NCBI GenBank assembly: GCA_049999765.1
Contig: JBNGIQ010009373.1
Span: forward strand, 1 to 64,000
Length of the DNA: 64,000 bases
DNA from: Phaeoceros laevis
Taxonomy: Eukaryota > Anthocerotophyta > Anthocerotopsida > Notothyladales
Reading direction: 5' to 3'
Shown: one piece after another, positions 16,201 to 29,388 of the stretch
Layout: each line of letters opens with the position of its first letter
Position numbering within the stretch: position 1 is the stretch's first letter
Program-made: the position numbers and the translations under genes
Notes under the pieces: generated by a model
The model's input: only the letters and a program-made list of their open reading frames with translations
The model's database searches: none
Told to the model about the DNA's origin: nothing

Positions 16201-19200
16201 GACTAGTGGACATAGATTCACAAAACAGGCAGACACAGAAGTGCAAAGGGAGTAAAAAGATTGTGAAAGTCCAACCTACCTCACCTCCACGCCTTCCTGA
16301 CCCAAAGTAACCACCTGGCATCTGAATGAAGTCAGTATTCACATTATGAACGAGGCAGCACATATCATGGAGCCAGTCGCAAATCAAAAGTGTTGTTTGT
16401 CAAGTGAATGAGACAATAACCAATAATAAGAACATCAAGATCGGATCCAGTCTTTATGTAATCTGGTTTCAGCTTCAACCACTTCCCACTTCGATCGCTG
16501 GGCTCCCACGTGGAGTCCATGTCCTTCAGAACTATGCCTTCATCCCTGCAAAAGAAGTCACCATCTCTCCTATCAATCACGACAGTTCAACCAATCTTCA
16601 AACAACCACCAGCAATTCACAAAAGCTCCAAGCTTTACACATCCATTTCGGACCTGTTCTCAACAGTTTGCACGAAAAAGCGTTCTGTTTCTTGAATGTT
16701 CTTGACCACCATACTCCATGGTGGCCCACCTGCGCAAGAAAAGCCTTGCAACATAAGCTGCAAATTCCTGAAACTTGGCAGTAAAAACTTCGGCAAAGAC
16801 TGAGCCGGGTATAGCTACAACAGTGAGATGCAAGACAAACCAGCACTCCGCATAGAGTTCATGCTGTCATCGGGCAGTAAAAGTTCTAAGCGCCCTTTGA
16901 CTGGACGGACTGCCTTCCCCAGAAGCTCCTTGCGCTCACTCAAGCTTTGGTGAATGACGCTACCTTCTCCCTCAAAGAGGATGTCAAATGCTACATCTGC
17001 TTACCTTGTTGAGGAATGTGGCTTGCTCAATTCGTTCTTCAAGAAATTTAAGCAATAAACGGCATGCAGGGAATTTACACCCATTCAAACCTGGTGAACC
17101 GAAGCTCACCATCCATGTGGGATACAGCAAAGCTGCAACACACACACAAAAACAGGATGATCAGATAACACATGTGTCCGCTTTGAGAAATGTGTTGTAG
17201 GACGCCATTGCTAAATAGCTGAAGGGTACCTGTTCATCTCCTTCCAGGCCATCCGCCGCATTTGCTGAGAATCAAGGTAGGACTTATCAAAAAGAATGTT
17301 GCTGGTTACAGGTGAGACAGGAATACAGAACCATTATATGCTGAAAATTGGTAAGTGTGCTCTTCATAACAAGTACTCACCAATTCCTCTGTTCTGGCCA
17401 AAGTCTGAAAAGCGGTTGGTTGCACGATTCCAAACAAGCATTTCTCCATCAAGGATGCATCTGACGTAGTGCAAATTCAAGCGTGAAAACGCTTGCAAAA
17501 CAGCAGAAACAATTGCACTAAGCAACAAGTGGACGTCAAGATCGGCCAGTGGCCTGGAGGTAACATACTGACTTGTCTGAAACAATGCCTTTTAACAATA
17601 TTGCTGCCATCGCTGCTTGGTATTGGTCATGGTCAATGAAATTCCTACAGTATGCATGTACAGAATCCTTAGCACAACCCTAACTGGCCCCAAACAAAGC
17701 ATATGAAGTAACTCAGAAACTGCAAGCAACCTGTCATTTTCTTTGATATGTCCAAGTCTGATCAACGTTGTAGAGCATCATGTGATGTGCTGGCTGCACG
17801 AATACTCACCTGGAGAAAAAATGAAGTTCGGAGCCATTTTTGTGCAGTTGAATACGATCACCATCCAACTTGCATTCCGCCAATATTTGTTTCCCTCGCA
17901 ACTAAAGTGCACAAAGACACCTTGTCAAAGCCAAAGACGAAAAAAATGTTCTAATAGTTCAACCACCTTCATCCNNNNNNNNNNNNNNNNNNNNNNNNNN
18001 NNNNNNNNNNNNNNNNNNNNNNNNNNNNNNNNNNNNNNNNNNNNNNNNNNNNNNNNNNNNNNNNNNNNNNNNNNCCTTCATCCAAGTACCAGTTGCTGCA
18101 CCTGTGCACAAGATCATTACCTTTTTCCAAGCTGATTCCACATTGGCGACTCTGGATGCTAGTTGAGGTCTGACAGCCTTACCAACTTCAATTTCCTGTG
18201 CAACCCAGACATGGAGAATAGAATACCCTTCCAGAGGTTGGACCGACACTACAAGAATGTGTGACAAGGAGGCCACCAACCTGTCGTTTGACTCTCTTAC
18301 TACGATCCTTCAGCTTTTCGCAAACCAGTTTCAGATCACAGGTCACATTGAAGAGGTCTTCAGCGTCTTGATGCATCTCGGCGAAAATGGTTTTCTCGCT
18401 CACCCCAAGTTTCAGATCTGTTCATGAAGATGGCAACATAAGCATGCATTCTGCATTGTTTCCGGTTTAAGAATAACAGGTAACCTTGCTCACCCTTAAG
18501 AATGATCATAATCAACCATCTCATTTCCAGCGAGTTTGTCTTGCCAATCATCTCTGCGATAGTGGCGGTTTTTTCCTCTCTGTTACACAAGGGCGGAAGC
18601 CCGAGAAGGATCCTGTGACTGACTTGAGCCCCTCATAGCAACTGCATCTCTGTTTGCAGAGAATTCTCATCTGAAGACTATCAAGCATATTTTTTGAAGC
18701 TGTGCTTCCCTACCTGGTCTGAGCTGCACTCAGTCGGTCAAGAAGGTCATTGACCTCTCGAATTTTAAGCCCCCGCGTGACCGATGGTTGCCTTCGGTAA
18801 AGCACCTGTGCACCCCAGCTGACTGGTCAGAACGGCACTGGCAGTTGTTAGCAAGTGGCAATTGCACGACCGGGCTGAGGCGCACCTCGGCAGCGATCAA
18901 GGGAAAATTCCCTGCATTTTTCCCAGCCTTACTGCCGCCCTTGCGCCAATTGAGCAGCTTCTGGGCATCCTCTGATTCCTTCGCCAAGCCCAGTGCCTCG
19001 GCAAGAAATTTGGCGAGTACAGTTTCCTTGAGCCCATAAGTACCTCTTTCCCTGTCTAGCTCCGGCAGCATGAGCCGCATGGCGCTGAAATATTCGTGCT
19101 TCGTGTAGACATGGTCCAGAAAAGTGCGCAGGTGCTTGCGCTTCATAGCCGCCTTCTTTGCGCGCACCACGGCATCCAGCATGGTGCACAGTACTGCAAA

Positions 19201-19221
19201 TTCCACTGTCTCGTCGCTCAT
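13204..19221 (-). CDS. LIG4: DNA ligase IV
   Basis: ATP-dependent nuclear DNA ligase that seals breaks in classical non-homologous end joining with XRCC4. The N-terminal exon (ATG at 19221) reads [19 protein letters not shown] and [18 protein letters not shown], as in plant LIG4. The adenylation motif is [15 protein letters not shown] with nucleophile Lys codon at 17869-17871. Motif III is LDGEMLVW (about 17440) and motif V is [10 protein letters not shown] ... WLKLKPDYI (about 16480-16530). Two BRCT domains follow: [20 protein letters not shown] (about 14830-14900) with YTWLLTC, then [13 protein letters not shown] (about 13600). The tail is basic ([12 protein letters not shown]). More than 15 short exons are implied. 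The N gap at 17975-18074 lies in the intron before the KLDG exon, so the coding frame is not lost. Confidence 0.92.
17975..18074. other. Assembly gap in LIG4 intron
   Basis: 100 N flanked on both sides by the same CCTTCATCC, suggesting the contig ends overlap or a small tandem repeat collapsed. Confidence 0.95.
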
Positions 19222-20069
19222 CGTGCCCTGGAAAACTACACCACTCGGCTCCTGCAGTTCCCTGCACCGCGGTACTGCAAATTTGCAAGCTCAAATTTCT
19301 TCTCAATTATCCGACTGAGGTAGAATCATGTGCCAATGGGACGCCGAAAGCGACACTTGTGCGTCACGGGCAAGAGCAGTCCGCCATGGCACTCTCCGGA
19401 GAGATTATAGGGTGGCGTCCATAGACTGTCATGGATGCACAGCACAGGCTTCACCTGCCCGTCACCTTCACTGTCCTGGGGCGTGTTTGGAAAGTTTGCA
19501 CAGCTTGCAATTCGTGTTTCAAAACAACAGATACGTTGAAATTTGGAAATTTGGAAATCTGAGTGAAAGTTTCCCCAGTCAAACATAGTGACGTTGCAGG
19601 GTTTGAGAGCAGAAACCCTTGGTTCAGTTTTACCACGGTTTGCGGCCATGGCAATTGCTTGGTTTGACGTTCCACCAGGAAGCTTGGCCGTTCCCAGATG
19701 CGTTTGCATATTGTGGAACCGGATTGTGACGGGCCAACCTCCTAGCTCGCCGCCCCGCCATAGAGCTTGTTGGCACGCCTCGAGCGTTACGAGTCAGAGG
19801 ATGCATCCATTGTGGCACTCTCTCCATCCGTATTCTGCCCATTCCTTCCACCATGAGCACTTCCACTTGGCAGAAGGTGGCTTCTCGTGAGCACAGCAGA
19901 TTGCTGCCTCACCTTGCTTCTCGTTTCCCGAACTCGGCACCGTATTTTCGCCTGTTGGGATCATGTGCAGACCCTGAGCCGGTTTGCTGAAATTGGCTTC
20001 ATCTGAGTGGCATTGAATTTTCCATCGGGTGACTCACAATTTGCGAAGGAGTGGCCCATCGTGGCCTGA
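19222..20069. other. Upstream region of LIG4
   Basis: No recognised gene. Short reading frames here match no family. The LIG4 promoter should lie in the left part. Confidence 0.4.
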
Positions 20070-21310
20070 ATAGGTGCAGACTATGCACAGGCCCTGTTTG
20101 ACACATTGCCCACCAAGATGTTAAGACGTGGAGTTCGCTGATTGCTGGATAGCTCACCGTGGATTATGTGAAGAAGCTCTCAAACTCTTTGCAAATATGC
20201 AGCAGACTGGTGTACTGCCGAACCGCATTACTCTAGTCTCTGTTATAAAAGCATGTGTTCGCAAGTCGGGAAGAAAGGGCATGTCCAGATTTTGAAGGAC
20301 TGGCTGGATGCCATCTATCTGTTGGTAGCACCTTGGTAGACATGTATGTGACGTGCGGATACGTAGGAGATAGTCGCAGGGTGTTCAACAGGTCACCTAC
20401 GAGAGACGTGGTCACTTAGAATGCCGTGATTACAGGGTATATTCACCACAGGTTTATGGAGCCCTTCAACTCTATGACCTATGCAACAAAGTGGTCTGAA
20501 GCCAGACAGTGTTACACTTTTGAGCAAGCTCAAGGTGTGCGGCCATGGAGCCATACAGGATTGGAAGCGGAGAGGCATGTAAATTCTGAAAGAGGCCTTG
20601 AAGCAGACCTGGCTGTTGGGAGCACCCTGGTGGACATGGACGCTAGAATTAGGATCCTCGCATTTTGTCTGATACTGTACATTGCCGCAAAAAAACGTGG
20701 TGACCTGGTGATACGCCCAGCCAGGGCTTGTCGAAGAAGCCCTCAGTCAGAGTTCACAGAGAACTCCAGCGGTTGGCAGTCAACCTTGTTACGTACCTGA
20801 GCCTTTTAGAATCATGTGGCTGTTCTGGAGCTTTCCAGGAAGGTAGCGAGCTCCAGGAGCAGAGTAGGGTACAGGTACAAGAGGATGATGTCCACATCGC
20901 AGCTAGCCTGGTGGACATGTACCTGAAATGTGGAGCCTGCAAGATGCACATGAGCTGTCGGGCAGACTGCTCACCAGAAACGTTGTGATAAGGAATGCAC
21001 ATATCAGAGGGTATAGCCACTGGCAGCACAATGATAGTGAGGTGGTTCTCCGTTGTTTCAAGGACATGCAGAAAGATGGAGTGGAGCCCAATGCTGTAGC
21101 ATACTTGCCTTTTGATTGTGTGCCGTCACGTGGGCCTAGCACTTTCAATTGACCACTTTTAATTGCGTGGCCCAATTGGAACCAAGAAGCACGTAGTAAA
21201 GCTATCCTTCTTCTTCAATCGATGAGCAGTGTTCATAGTATACGTATGACACCAGCAGTGGAGCACTACATCTGTGTAATTGATCGTCTATAAGGGAAAG
21301 GCTCTTGAAT
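20070..21310 (+). pseudogene. PPR pseudogene
   Basis: Plus-strand remnants of a PLS-class PPR gene spread over several frames: EEALKLFANMQQTGVLPNRI, then VGSTLVDMYVTCGYVGDSRR with RDVVT followed by a stop where the family has Trp (VVTWNAVI), then LEADLAVGSTLVDMD, IAASLVDMYLKCGACK, FKDMQKDGVEPNAVAYL and PAVEHYICVIDRL. Stops and frameshifts separate the repeats and no continuous frame exceeds about 125 codons. The order of the remnants follows an ordinary PPR array up to the segment before the E domain, so this is a dead copy of a whole gene and not a chance match. Confidence 0.85.
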
Positions 21311-21694
21311 GTTCATGCGGGGACCACCAACAGATCCGAAACCGACACTTTTTGCTATCAGCGTTATAGAGTACCGTGTACTGTGTCTGTGTGTGTCAGC
21401 TATTGCAGGGACAGGAGGATAGGAATAGGGAGGAGCTCTGTTATTACCGGGAACTTAGACGCTGGCGACGATGTTTATTTGTTTTCAGCGAAGGCTGTAG
21501 TCGCTCAACAACAAGGAGAGACCATTCTGACCGGACCCTAATGTTGACATCAACGAACATCGGATGAAAGTTCCAAGAAGGCTGGGGAATGAGGTGATGA
21601 AAAGACCTCACTTCCTTGACGTCAGCAGCAAGGTATCTTGCGGACGGACGAGCCATAGTATGCTAGCTTGGAAGCAAATTTGTGGTACTCGGTG
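21311..21694. other. Upstream region of TAF13
   Basis: No gene recognised. It should contain the TAF13 promoter and 5' UTR. The TAF13 frame is open back to 21668 without an ATG. Confidence 0.4.
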
Positions 21695-22045
21695 ATGGCG
21701 GCATCGGCGGGTCCTGCAAAACATACCGAGAAGCGGAAGCGGGGGCTGTTTGCCAAGGAGCTGCGCGCGATGATGTATGGTTACGGGGATGATTCTGATC
21801 CCCTCCAGGAGACTATGCACCTGGTCGAAGACGTCCTGGTGGACTACATAACGGACATGATGCACAAGGCGCAAGACGTAGCTTCTCGTAGGGGGAAGCT
21901 TACCACAGAGGACATCATGTTCTTGGTACGCAAGGATCCTCGTAAGTTTGCAAGAGTCAAGGAGTTGCTAGCTATGAACGAAGAGCTGAAACGTGCGAGA
22001 AAGGCCTTTGAGGTGGACGAGGAGAAGCTGGCCAACGACGAGTGA
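21695..22045 (+). CDS. TAF13: TFIID subunit TAF13
   Basis: Intronless gene of 116 aa for a histone-fold subunit of the general transcription factor TFIID, which pairs with TAF11. KRKRGLFAKELRAMMYGYGD leads into the histone fold (ETMHLVEDVLVDYITDMMHK, AQDVASRRGKLTTEDIMFLV, RKDPRKFARVKELLAMNEEL), followed by the short ARKAF tail. Length and every conserved block match plant and animal TAF13. The ATG at 21695 (MAASAGPAKHTEKRKRG) is chosen over the slightly longer open frame because that lacks an ATG. It is a complete single-copy-type gene with no odd features. Confidence 0.95.
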   Translation: MAASAGPAKHTEKRKRGLFAKELRAMMYGYGDDSDPLQETMHLVEDVLVDYITDMMHKAQDVASRRGKLTTEDIMFLVRKDPRKFARVKELLAMNEELKRARKAFEVDEEKLANDE

Positions 22046-23783
22046 GACAGAGGCGAAGGATGGACAGATAATCAGAGAGTCTGGCACGAGGCTAGGGAAT
22101 AGAAAGCTGCTTTGCAATCGCAGAAAGCAGTTCATTTCCAGTGCGTGCCCGCTGGCAGTACTTGCGAGATGGTTGAGTTGCGAGTACCCGATAAGACGGA
22201 AATGCTGTTGGATGCCTCCCAGTTGGCATACATCCACTTTCAGTGTTGCTGGATGAGAGAAGTGCTTGCGTATGGAAGGAAGATAGTGGTGACTTTTGTT
22301 ATTCCTTGGTTCTTGGAGGACATCTGTACTCGAGCTTGGTTGCAGCGGTTGGATCCTTTAGTTGCTGCATGTACATACTGCTATTGCTAGGGCAGCAGGT
22401 TGCTATGTGGCAGGAGCACCTGCGAAGTGCGTGCTTCAAATATTTGATGTGTATGGCAGGCCATGTTGCAAGAGCACATCAAGAGCCGCGTAGAGGCTTA
22501 TACTGTTTTGTTGAGCAGCCAACGTGGATCATTGTCTCTGGAGTGGGCATGGGTCAAGATTGCAAACTACAGACCAAGAAAACAGAACTTGTAGGAGCTC
22601 ACTAGCTGTCACACGTGTTTTCCCTAGCCTACTTACTCATTTTTTAATTGATCATATGTCGCGTTCCTAGTAGGAAATCCAGCCTATCTTCCTTTGACTG
22701 CTGAAGGGGGAAATGCATCTTTGGGGTATTCTATGTTTGTTCCTAATTGGAATTTAGGATACGTCAGGAAACTTTCCTAAATAGGAGTTCCAGCCTTGCT
22801 TCTAGGAAGGACTTTATGACGGCTTGTGTAACAGACACACAGCTTATTAGATAAAGACATTGAGGATATTGAGGATGTTTGTTCAATAATCAGCAATGTC
22901 GTATTGACGCTGCCATATTGTCATACAGAGAAACCAGAATCGTGCGAACCTCTGGAGGTGGTTTTATTAGTCCTTTGGCTGCTTTATAGAATTAGAATCA
23001 GGTTTTTACAACAGCAACAAAGAAGCTTCCCTCCTTACCTCCTTCCAACCTGGGTCAAGGGCACTGTATTTTCGTTCATCGTTCCCTCCACTAAATTGTA
23101 GTGGCAAGGGCCAGTGGCGTCGCGAAACTCGGAGTCGGGGCCGGAGCCCCTTTCCTGCGCCTCGCCTTCCTGCCCCTCCTGCTTTCTCCCTGTTCACTCA
23201 GTCGCACTCTTTGCCCTCCGAACACCCAGATACGCAGGCACACCTCCTCTGGCGCTCCGTCTTCCGCGTGCCTCATTAGATCTGCAGCGCATGCATTGCT
23301 ATGCACTCGGCCCCATCGCATGTTGTTTGACGAATTCTCGACTGCTGGCCCCGGAGGAGCTCTGCTGCAGCTGATGCGTTTCATTCCCGCGCGCTGCACT
23401 TGTCTGTTCTACTGCCCAGAGAGTACGGGGTACTGGAGGGCAGCTCGTGGACCGTGCTTGGTTGGTTTCGCCGCAGGATTTTCATAGCGTCTTGTTGTAA
23501 GGAGGTGGGAGCTGATCTTGGCTGCTTGAAATTAGAAGTTGTGATCGTTCGGTGCTTGCTGGTCAGCAAATCCAGCAGCGGAAGTTGGGCGGAGTCCAAA
23601 GAAATTTGCTCGGGTTTGTACCTGGTGCCCGAATTAGGAAGGACTTTGCTGGACAGCCACAGCTACAAGAGTAGCATTGTAGAGAGATATCGACGCGATT
23701 TTCGCTGTGGTGGAGAGGCTCTGCACTGTGGGGTGGCCCTTTCCATCATGTAAATTGGGCGGACAAGTCGATTCCAGCGCAGA
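22046..23783. other. Intergenic between TAF13 and UBTD-like gene
   Basis: About 1.7 kb with no recognised protein. It probably holds the TAF13 3' UTR and, in the GC-richer part after 23100, the leader and promoter of the next gene. Confidence 0.4.
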
Positions 23784-25271
23784 ATGGGTTGTGTAGGGTC
23801 CAGGGAGAAGGGCGTTGATGGTGAGCATTCAGTTCTTGCCCTTGTTTGCTGGGTACTGGAATTCAAAATCCAGTTCTTTCTTGGTCGTCCAGCAGACATT
23901 CTTGCACAGTGTTTTGTTCCTCGTTTAGTCGGAGCCCACAGTTTGTTTGTATGCCCCTCTTGTATAGATCTTGTAGATGCTGCAGTCAGCTTGTCTGAGC
24001 CTTTTACGAGCAGCATTAACAGCTAGGTCGTCTGTGCCATGTCATCTAACCCGTTCAGGCACCGCTTCAGCTATTCAGGCACGACCGAGCTCATTTGTAT
24101 GCTGTCTGAAAGTGACTGCCCGGAGATTCACTTTATACTCTACAAGTTCCAGAAAGATTCACTACTCTGCTCTGTGAATCACAGGGGAACTCTAAACCGC
24201 TTAGTTCACTTGTGGCAGCAGCCACTTTATTATGCACTGTCTGACTATCCTTTTTTTCTGGCTGGTGTGAGGTTGGAAAGTTGTCTTAACTGACACCGCC
24301 CCCTTGTAGAAGTGTTTTCTGTTATAGTTTGGATGCTGTCTGTTGTGGTGGACAAGTTCTCCAGGTATCCGGTCAGGTCTGGTGATTAGTATGATCGTTG
24401 ACTCTAACTATTTACCAGGCTTAGTTTTCGATCCACAAATCTACAGTCAGTGAGGGCCAAGTAATCTGAGTTCAGGTAGAGACCCAGCTGATGAAGACTA
24501 ACAGAATGGAATGATATCTCCCAGTACAGATACTCTTCAAAGGTCTACGTGCACCAGCAGTGCATGTTGTCCAGCTCATGCTTCTGTAGTTGTGTTTTAC
24601 CTATCACATCAGTAGACCACCTCTTGCCTAGTTGTACGTACCATTGTGAAACGTGTGGACAGTGTTATCAGGCTTGGTATTGTCAATGGGACATGCTGGA
24701 AGCTTAAGCTGATTGCACCTTGTTCAAATGCAGGCCATGCAAAGAAGCTCAAGAAACCGAAGTCGTGGAAAGCTCCCGAGCCAATAACTCGGGCGCAATT
24801 GAAGCAGATGCGTGAAGAGTTCTGGGACACCGCCCCACATTATGGTGGTCAGAAAGGTACTGGTTGTCTTCTGAAAGGTTATGTTAAGTCATATGTGCCT
24901 TAGGAGCTAAGCTGTTTCTATTTTTGTGAGGGAATGTATATTTTTGTCCATGCACCTGTCGCACTAACACTTCTCTTACTGATCGCAGAGATTTGGGATG
25001 CACTTCGTGCAGCTGCTGAGGCTGAGTTGAGCCTTATGCAAGCCATTGTCGATAGCGCTGGCATCATAGTGACATCTGAAGACCTGTCTACTTGCTACGA
25101 TGAACGAGGTGATGTAACTTCAAACAGCAGTGGAAAAGGAATCGAATAAACCTGTGCTTTCTATAAGTTCATGTGGATGTTGTGAGTAACAATTCACTCT
25201 TGGGTGCAGGTGCGAAGTATGATCTACCCAAATATGTTCTTACAGAGCCTACCAATTTGAAGGATGACTAG
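23784..25271 (+). CDS. Ubiquitin domain-containing (UBTD/DC-UbP-type) small protein
   Basis: Four exons (23784-23820, 24734-24856, 24989-25108, 25210-25271) total 342 nt and encode 113 aa with all phases consistent. The protein begins MGCVGSREKG, an N-myristoylation/palmitoylation-type start. It continues PKSWKAPEPITRAQLKQMRE, FWDTAPHYGGQKEIWDALRA, QAIVDSAGIIVTSEDLSTCY, DERGAKYDLPKYVLTEP, the UBTD N-terminal domain found across eukaryotes. The animal proteins add a C-terminal ubiquitin fold; plant homologues are short, as here. The role in plants is not established; animal members bind ubiquitin-conjugating machinery. Intron 1 is unusually long (913 bp) for this window. It is convergent with the aminopeptidase gene. 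Confidence 0.9.
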
Positions 25272-26255
25272 GACGGACCTGAGGTGCTGCTATTAAAGTA
25301 TCTCCTGTCCTAACCACGATTTTCTTTTCCTTATCCTCATTTACGGGGTTCAGTTCTTTTAGTTTTATTGTTTATACGACTAGGAGTGAGAGGAAGCTGG
25401 ATTCTGAGCTGTGTATCATGTCTAGTTGAGGAGTGCGCGTAGGATATGTGAGGTGTTGAGTTGACGAATGGAAGAAGCTGAAGTTGGCTTACTTGGGATC
25501 TCCTGAGGAGGTGTGATTTGAGGTGCTGTCGACAATGTAAACTTAGAGGATGACGACAGCACGACCTTCTTTCTTGTATAGTCCTTGACTAAGGAGAATT
25601 GTCTTCCAATTGTACCCAGGTTGCCTTGCATGCTATGGCGGCGCAGGGAAACTTAGGGAACATTGAAGTTACCATTTGATGTAGCCAATTGCAAGCGCCC
25701 GTGCAACAGAGCGGCTCTTGTTATAGCTTTTGACTTACAACTTTCCTGTTACTCTTATTAAGCTTCTGAGGCAGACATTACTAAGAGAGTCCTTGTTACA
25801 GGTTTAAAGCAGACTAGCCATCACACTCTCTCCGTTTGTTGACGCCTCAAATCAACATGCTAATTCTGTTGTCATCATGGGTGACACTGCAACGGCTGTC
25901 ATTCTATCCGCGGTAGGAAGCTGCAATCCCCATCCTCAAGGGTATCTTTACAAATATCTCATTCCAGGGATTAACGGTTATTTGAGGCGTCGTAACGCCA
26001 AGCATAACGGAAATTGGTACAATCGGTGAATGTGAAACCACCTCGCATCTTCCATTCCACGTGTAGGTTTCCGATAAAAATGGCAAGTCAATCACTATGT
26101 ATGAAATCACCAGCCTATCTGGGACTGGGAAAAGAATAATATACTGAGAACATGTGAGGGCCTAAGAGAATAGTTTGGGAAGAACAGAATTAATGGGAAA
26201 GAAACAGAGCTTCCGCCATTCACTCGAGCACCCGTCGACCAGGAGGATCAATGGC
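25272..26255. other. Convergent intergenic region
   Basis: About 1 kb between two convergent genes. No coding or RNA feature recognised. Confidence 0.4.
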
Positions 26256-28906
26256 CTAGGTGTCCATCTGTACCTGCTCGTCGATGCGACTGAAAATGCG
26301 GTAGAAGGCCTTGAAATGCCTGTAAGCAATATCGACATCCTCGGTGCCACACATTTCTCGCACACTGTGCATACTCAGCATCGGCAAACCTGCAGCAAAA
26401 AGAATACTCGAAGTTAGAAGGGCTACCTCACCGACTACTAATTAAGAGCAGTTGCTAGAGGCCAAAGTTGCATGTTGTTCATAAATAGGTCAACCTGCAT
26501 CTACAACTCTGATGCCCATGCCAGCCGCAAGAATGGGGCCAATAGTGGATCCGCAGCCCATGTCGTTCCGGACCACAAAGTTCTGCGAGCAGTGGGCCGT
26601 CCATGAGACTGATACAGAACAAAGACATCGCTTTGCCAGAGTTGCCCACCTCTCCAAATAGATTGAAGACTGACCTGCGTGGGAATACCACATGCTTTGG
26701 CTACTTCCTTGAACAGAAATGACGTCACTGCCGTTGTAGCATAACGCTGGTTCGCATTGTGCTTGACCACCAGCCCCTCATGCAGCTTGGGCTGGTGATG
26801 GTCTTCATGCCTCTCTGCATAATTTGGATGCAGTGCGTGCGCCATATCCGCAGAAACTTCGCACCCACAAACGTCAATCAGAAGTAGACCAAGATGCCAC
26901 TTACCAGCTATATGCACAATAGCGAAACTACGCACCGACATATGACTTCTGTATGGTTCTCTCTACAATTCCTTCCATTTCGACACTACGGCCCAACAAC
27001 CTTGTTATGCGTGTCATGGCCTGGAACATGATAGGTGACCCAGCACCCTGTGCTGACTCTGACCCCACCTGCCATACATATCATACCGTCAAGTAAGTGC
27101 CATAACATCGCTGCCAAGGACCCTCATAATCCCTCTCAAGTAGTATTTAGTAACCCGCCTCTTCATTGTCAAAACATGCGACAGCTCGAATGCAGCTCTC
27201 GTCTGCTAGAGCAGTCTCTTCATTGCAGGTATCTATCAGAGCTCGAAGAGCACAGAAAGACGACGCAAGATTGTCAAGCCTCCCACTGAAGATGAACTCC
27301 TTCCTTGCTCCTCCAATGCAACTTGGTTGAGTGTCACACACATTCAGCTCAAAGTCTGCAATCTCGTCTACGCCACAATTCAACTCCTCCGCAACAACCT
27401 TCAGACACGACGAACATGCAATCAGCATCCATCCACCTCCAGCTTCATTGCCAATTCAGCAGCTCTTGCATCTCGTACCTGGAGCAGCAAAGAGTGGTGT
27501 GCCTTGTTCACGGAGTTTACAGCACCATTTCCTTCTTCGTGACACCCAGACAGCTCTGCTCTAATTTGTGTAGCCAGCACAGGTGCCAGATGTGTCTCTA
27601 GGTTGGGCTTAAACCCATCAGAATTGACTGATCTGCAATCTTCGTTGCCACACAATTTGCGCACCCTGTTACCATTGTGGGCAACAACAGCCAGGTTCCA
27701 ACCACCTGCTATACTACCACACTGCCATTGCATACCTGTCCAAGTGGATAGCAAGGGTTGGTATCCTCAAGATAGGCTTTTCCACCTTGACAAGCTCCTG
27801 GTGCACACTTTGCCCTTTTCTTCTGGTAAGGACTCGCCCTGCAACGCTAAGGTCCCTATCGAACCAAGTATACCACAAGCCACCTCCATAAGTTTGTACA
27901 CCCACATTCAGAAAACCAGCCTTGCTTGCTGCAGACACAGGTTTCAGCTTTGGGCAGGGACTGTCCGTATGAGCTGCGATGATATGAAATCCATTGCCAG
28001 GTTCGTACCTGCAACCAAAACTCAGGCAGTCAACCCTTAAAGGCAGACTAGCATAACTTCGTCGCCTAATGCAACCCAGTGAGACTACATGGTAGGACCA
28101 AGCAAAGCTGAAGAAGCAATCTCATGACCCAAAAAATGTACTGAGCGTGAGGCGTTCAGCATAGCAAGTTGTAGACCATGAGGGAGAATATTTGAGGCAA
28201 GGAGACGGCATACTTTTCACCCACAGCGAACGCGAATATTGACGACATATTTCGCGTAAAAAAGTAGCGGCCTCCAGGTTCCACACGCCATTCATCTGCC
28301 TCTCGCAACTGCTCAAATCCAGCTTCAAGGAGCAGGCGCTTCGCTTCCGCTGCAACACAAGCAGGTAAGGGATTGCGGACCATTTCGGCGTCGTCGTCGT
28401 GTGATATCAAGCACGATAGGGTTGCAACTACACAATCCACAGCCCCTACGACAAATGCACTTCCATAAGAGCTTCAGTCGCCCACCTGTAGCGTGAAAAG
28501 GCGTCCAGGATGCATTCAGGAATTGGATCAAGTCCGACACGAGGGTCTTGCTCACACCATGAAGTCCCTGGACAAAAACATGAGTGAATCCCACCGTAGA
28601 ATCCTTGACTTGAATTTTGAGAGCATCGAGAGCAGCAACACCAACCTCATCCAGCGTCAAGTTGCTTGCAGGAGTGGTCACAGCGGATGCCCTCGTGCCT
28701 GGGACGCGTCGTGAAAGCTTCTGACCGAGATTCAAGTAAGAGCTATTCGGATAGAATAGATTTGCAGCAGCAAGCCCCTTGCAGGCACAGCGAGAAGGAA
28801 AGGCACTGTTTCCGCAATCCCAAGCCAAACCGAAGGCGTTCACACCATTTTGCAACGGGCCCCGCATCTGCCACGGTAGGGGCCTTGCCGACGAGAACAT
28901 GATCAT
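26256..28906 (-). CDS. Aspartyl aminopeptidase (M18 family)
   Basis: Zinc metallopeptidase that removes N-terminal Asp/Glu from peptides. The first exon (ATG at 28906; a second Met follows at 28900) carries a basic, Ser/Ala-rich N-terminal extension before the catalytic part, suggesting organelle import. Conserved blocks in order: [32 protein letters not shown] (zinc-ligand His), [96 protein letters not shown] and [14 protein letters not shown] with the last metal-binding His. It ends VQMDT at 26256. All catalytic motifs are intact across several exons. Confidence 0.92.
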
Positions 28907-29388
28907 GTGTTCCAGTACCGCCTGTTCACAACATCCGAGTCAGCGACCCCCACCTGCCTTCTGGAGTCCCGGAAGCTTAGCAGGTCAAGCTGTAACCTTC
29001 TCGGGCCTACACTGATGACACCCGCATCGCCTAAGCATCTGTAATGCTCTGAGGACTTCGAACTGCGGGGACGTCGTGTAGTACAGTAGCCAGCATTGCT
29101 GCACCACCTTTTAATGGCCCGCCCAAGATTCACGGAGATCAGCTCAAATCGCAAGCAGATCCCGACACGTCGGGAAGATGTAACTCGGCACGGCACTTGA
29201 CCTTGCCAGTGTTGGGTAGGAAAGTAAACCAGATCAAATCCCATTCGAATTAGTAAACCTGGAGGGTCGAATTTTACGCAAGATGCGACTTCCTGATCCT
29301 GGGAACTTCACGATGCCACAAGTTGTAACCATTTCCAGACACCTAGATCCGACGAAGTCCCATCGGGTGGTGCAAGATTGCCATCGCA
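28907..29388. other. Spacer between aminopeptidase and PPR gene
   Basis: About 480 bp. It should contain the aminopeptidase promoter and the PPR 3' UTR. Nothing else was seen. Confidence 0.4.
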
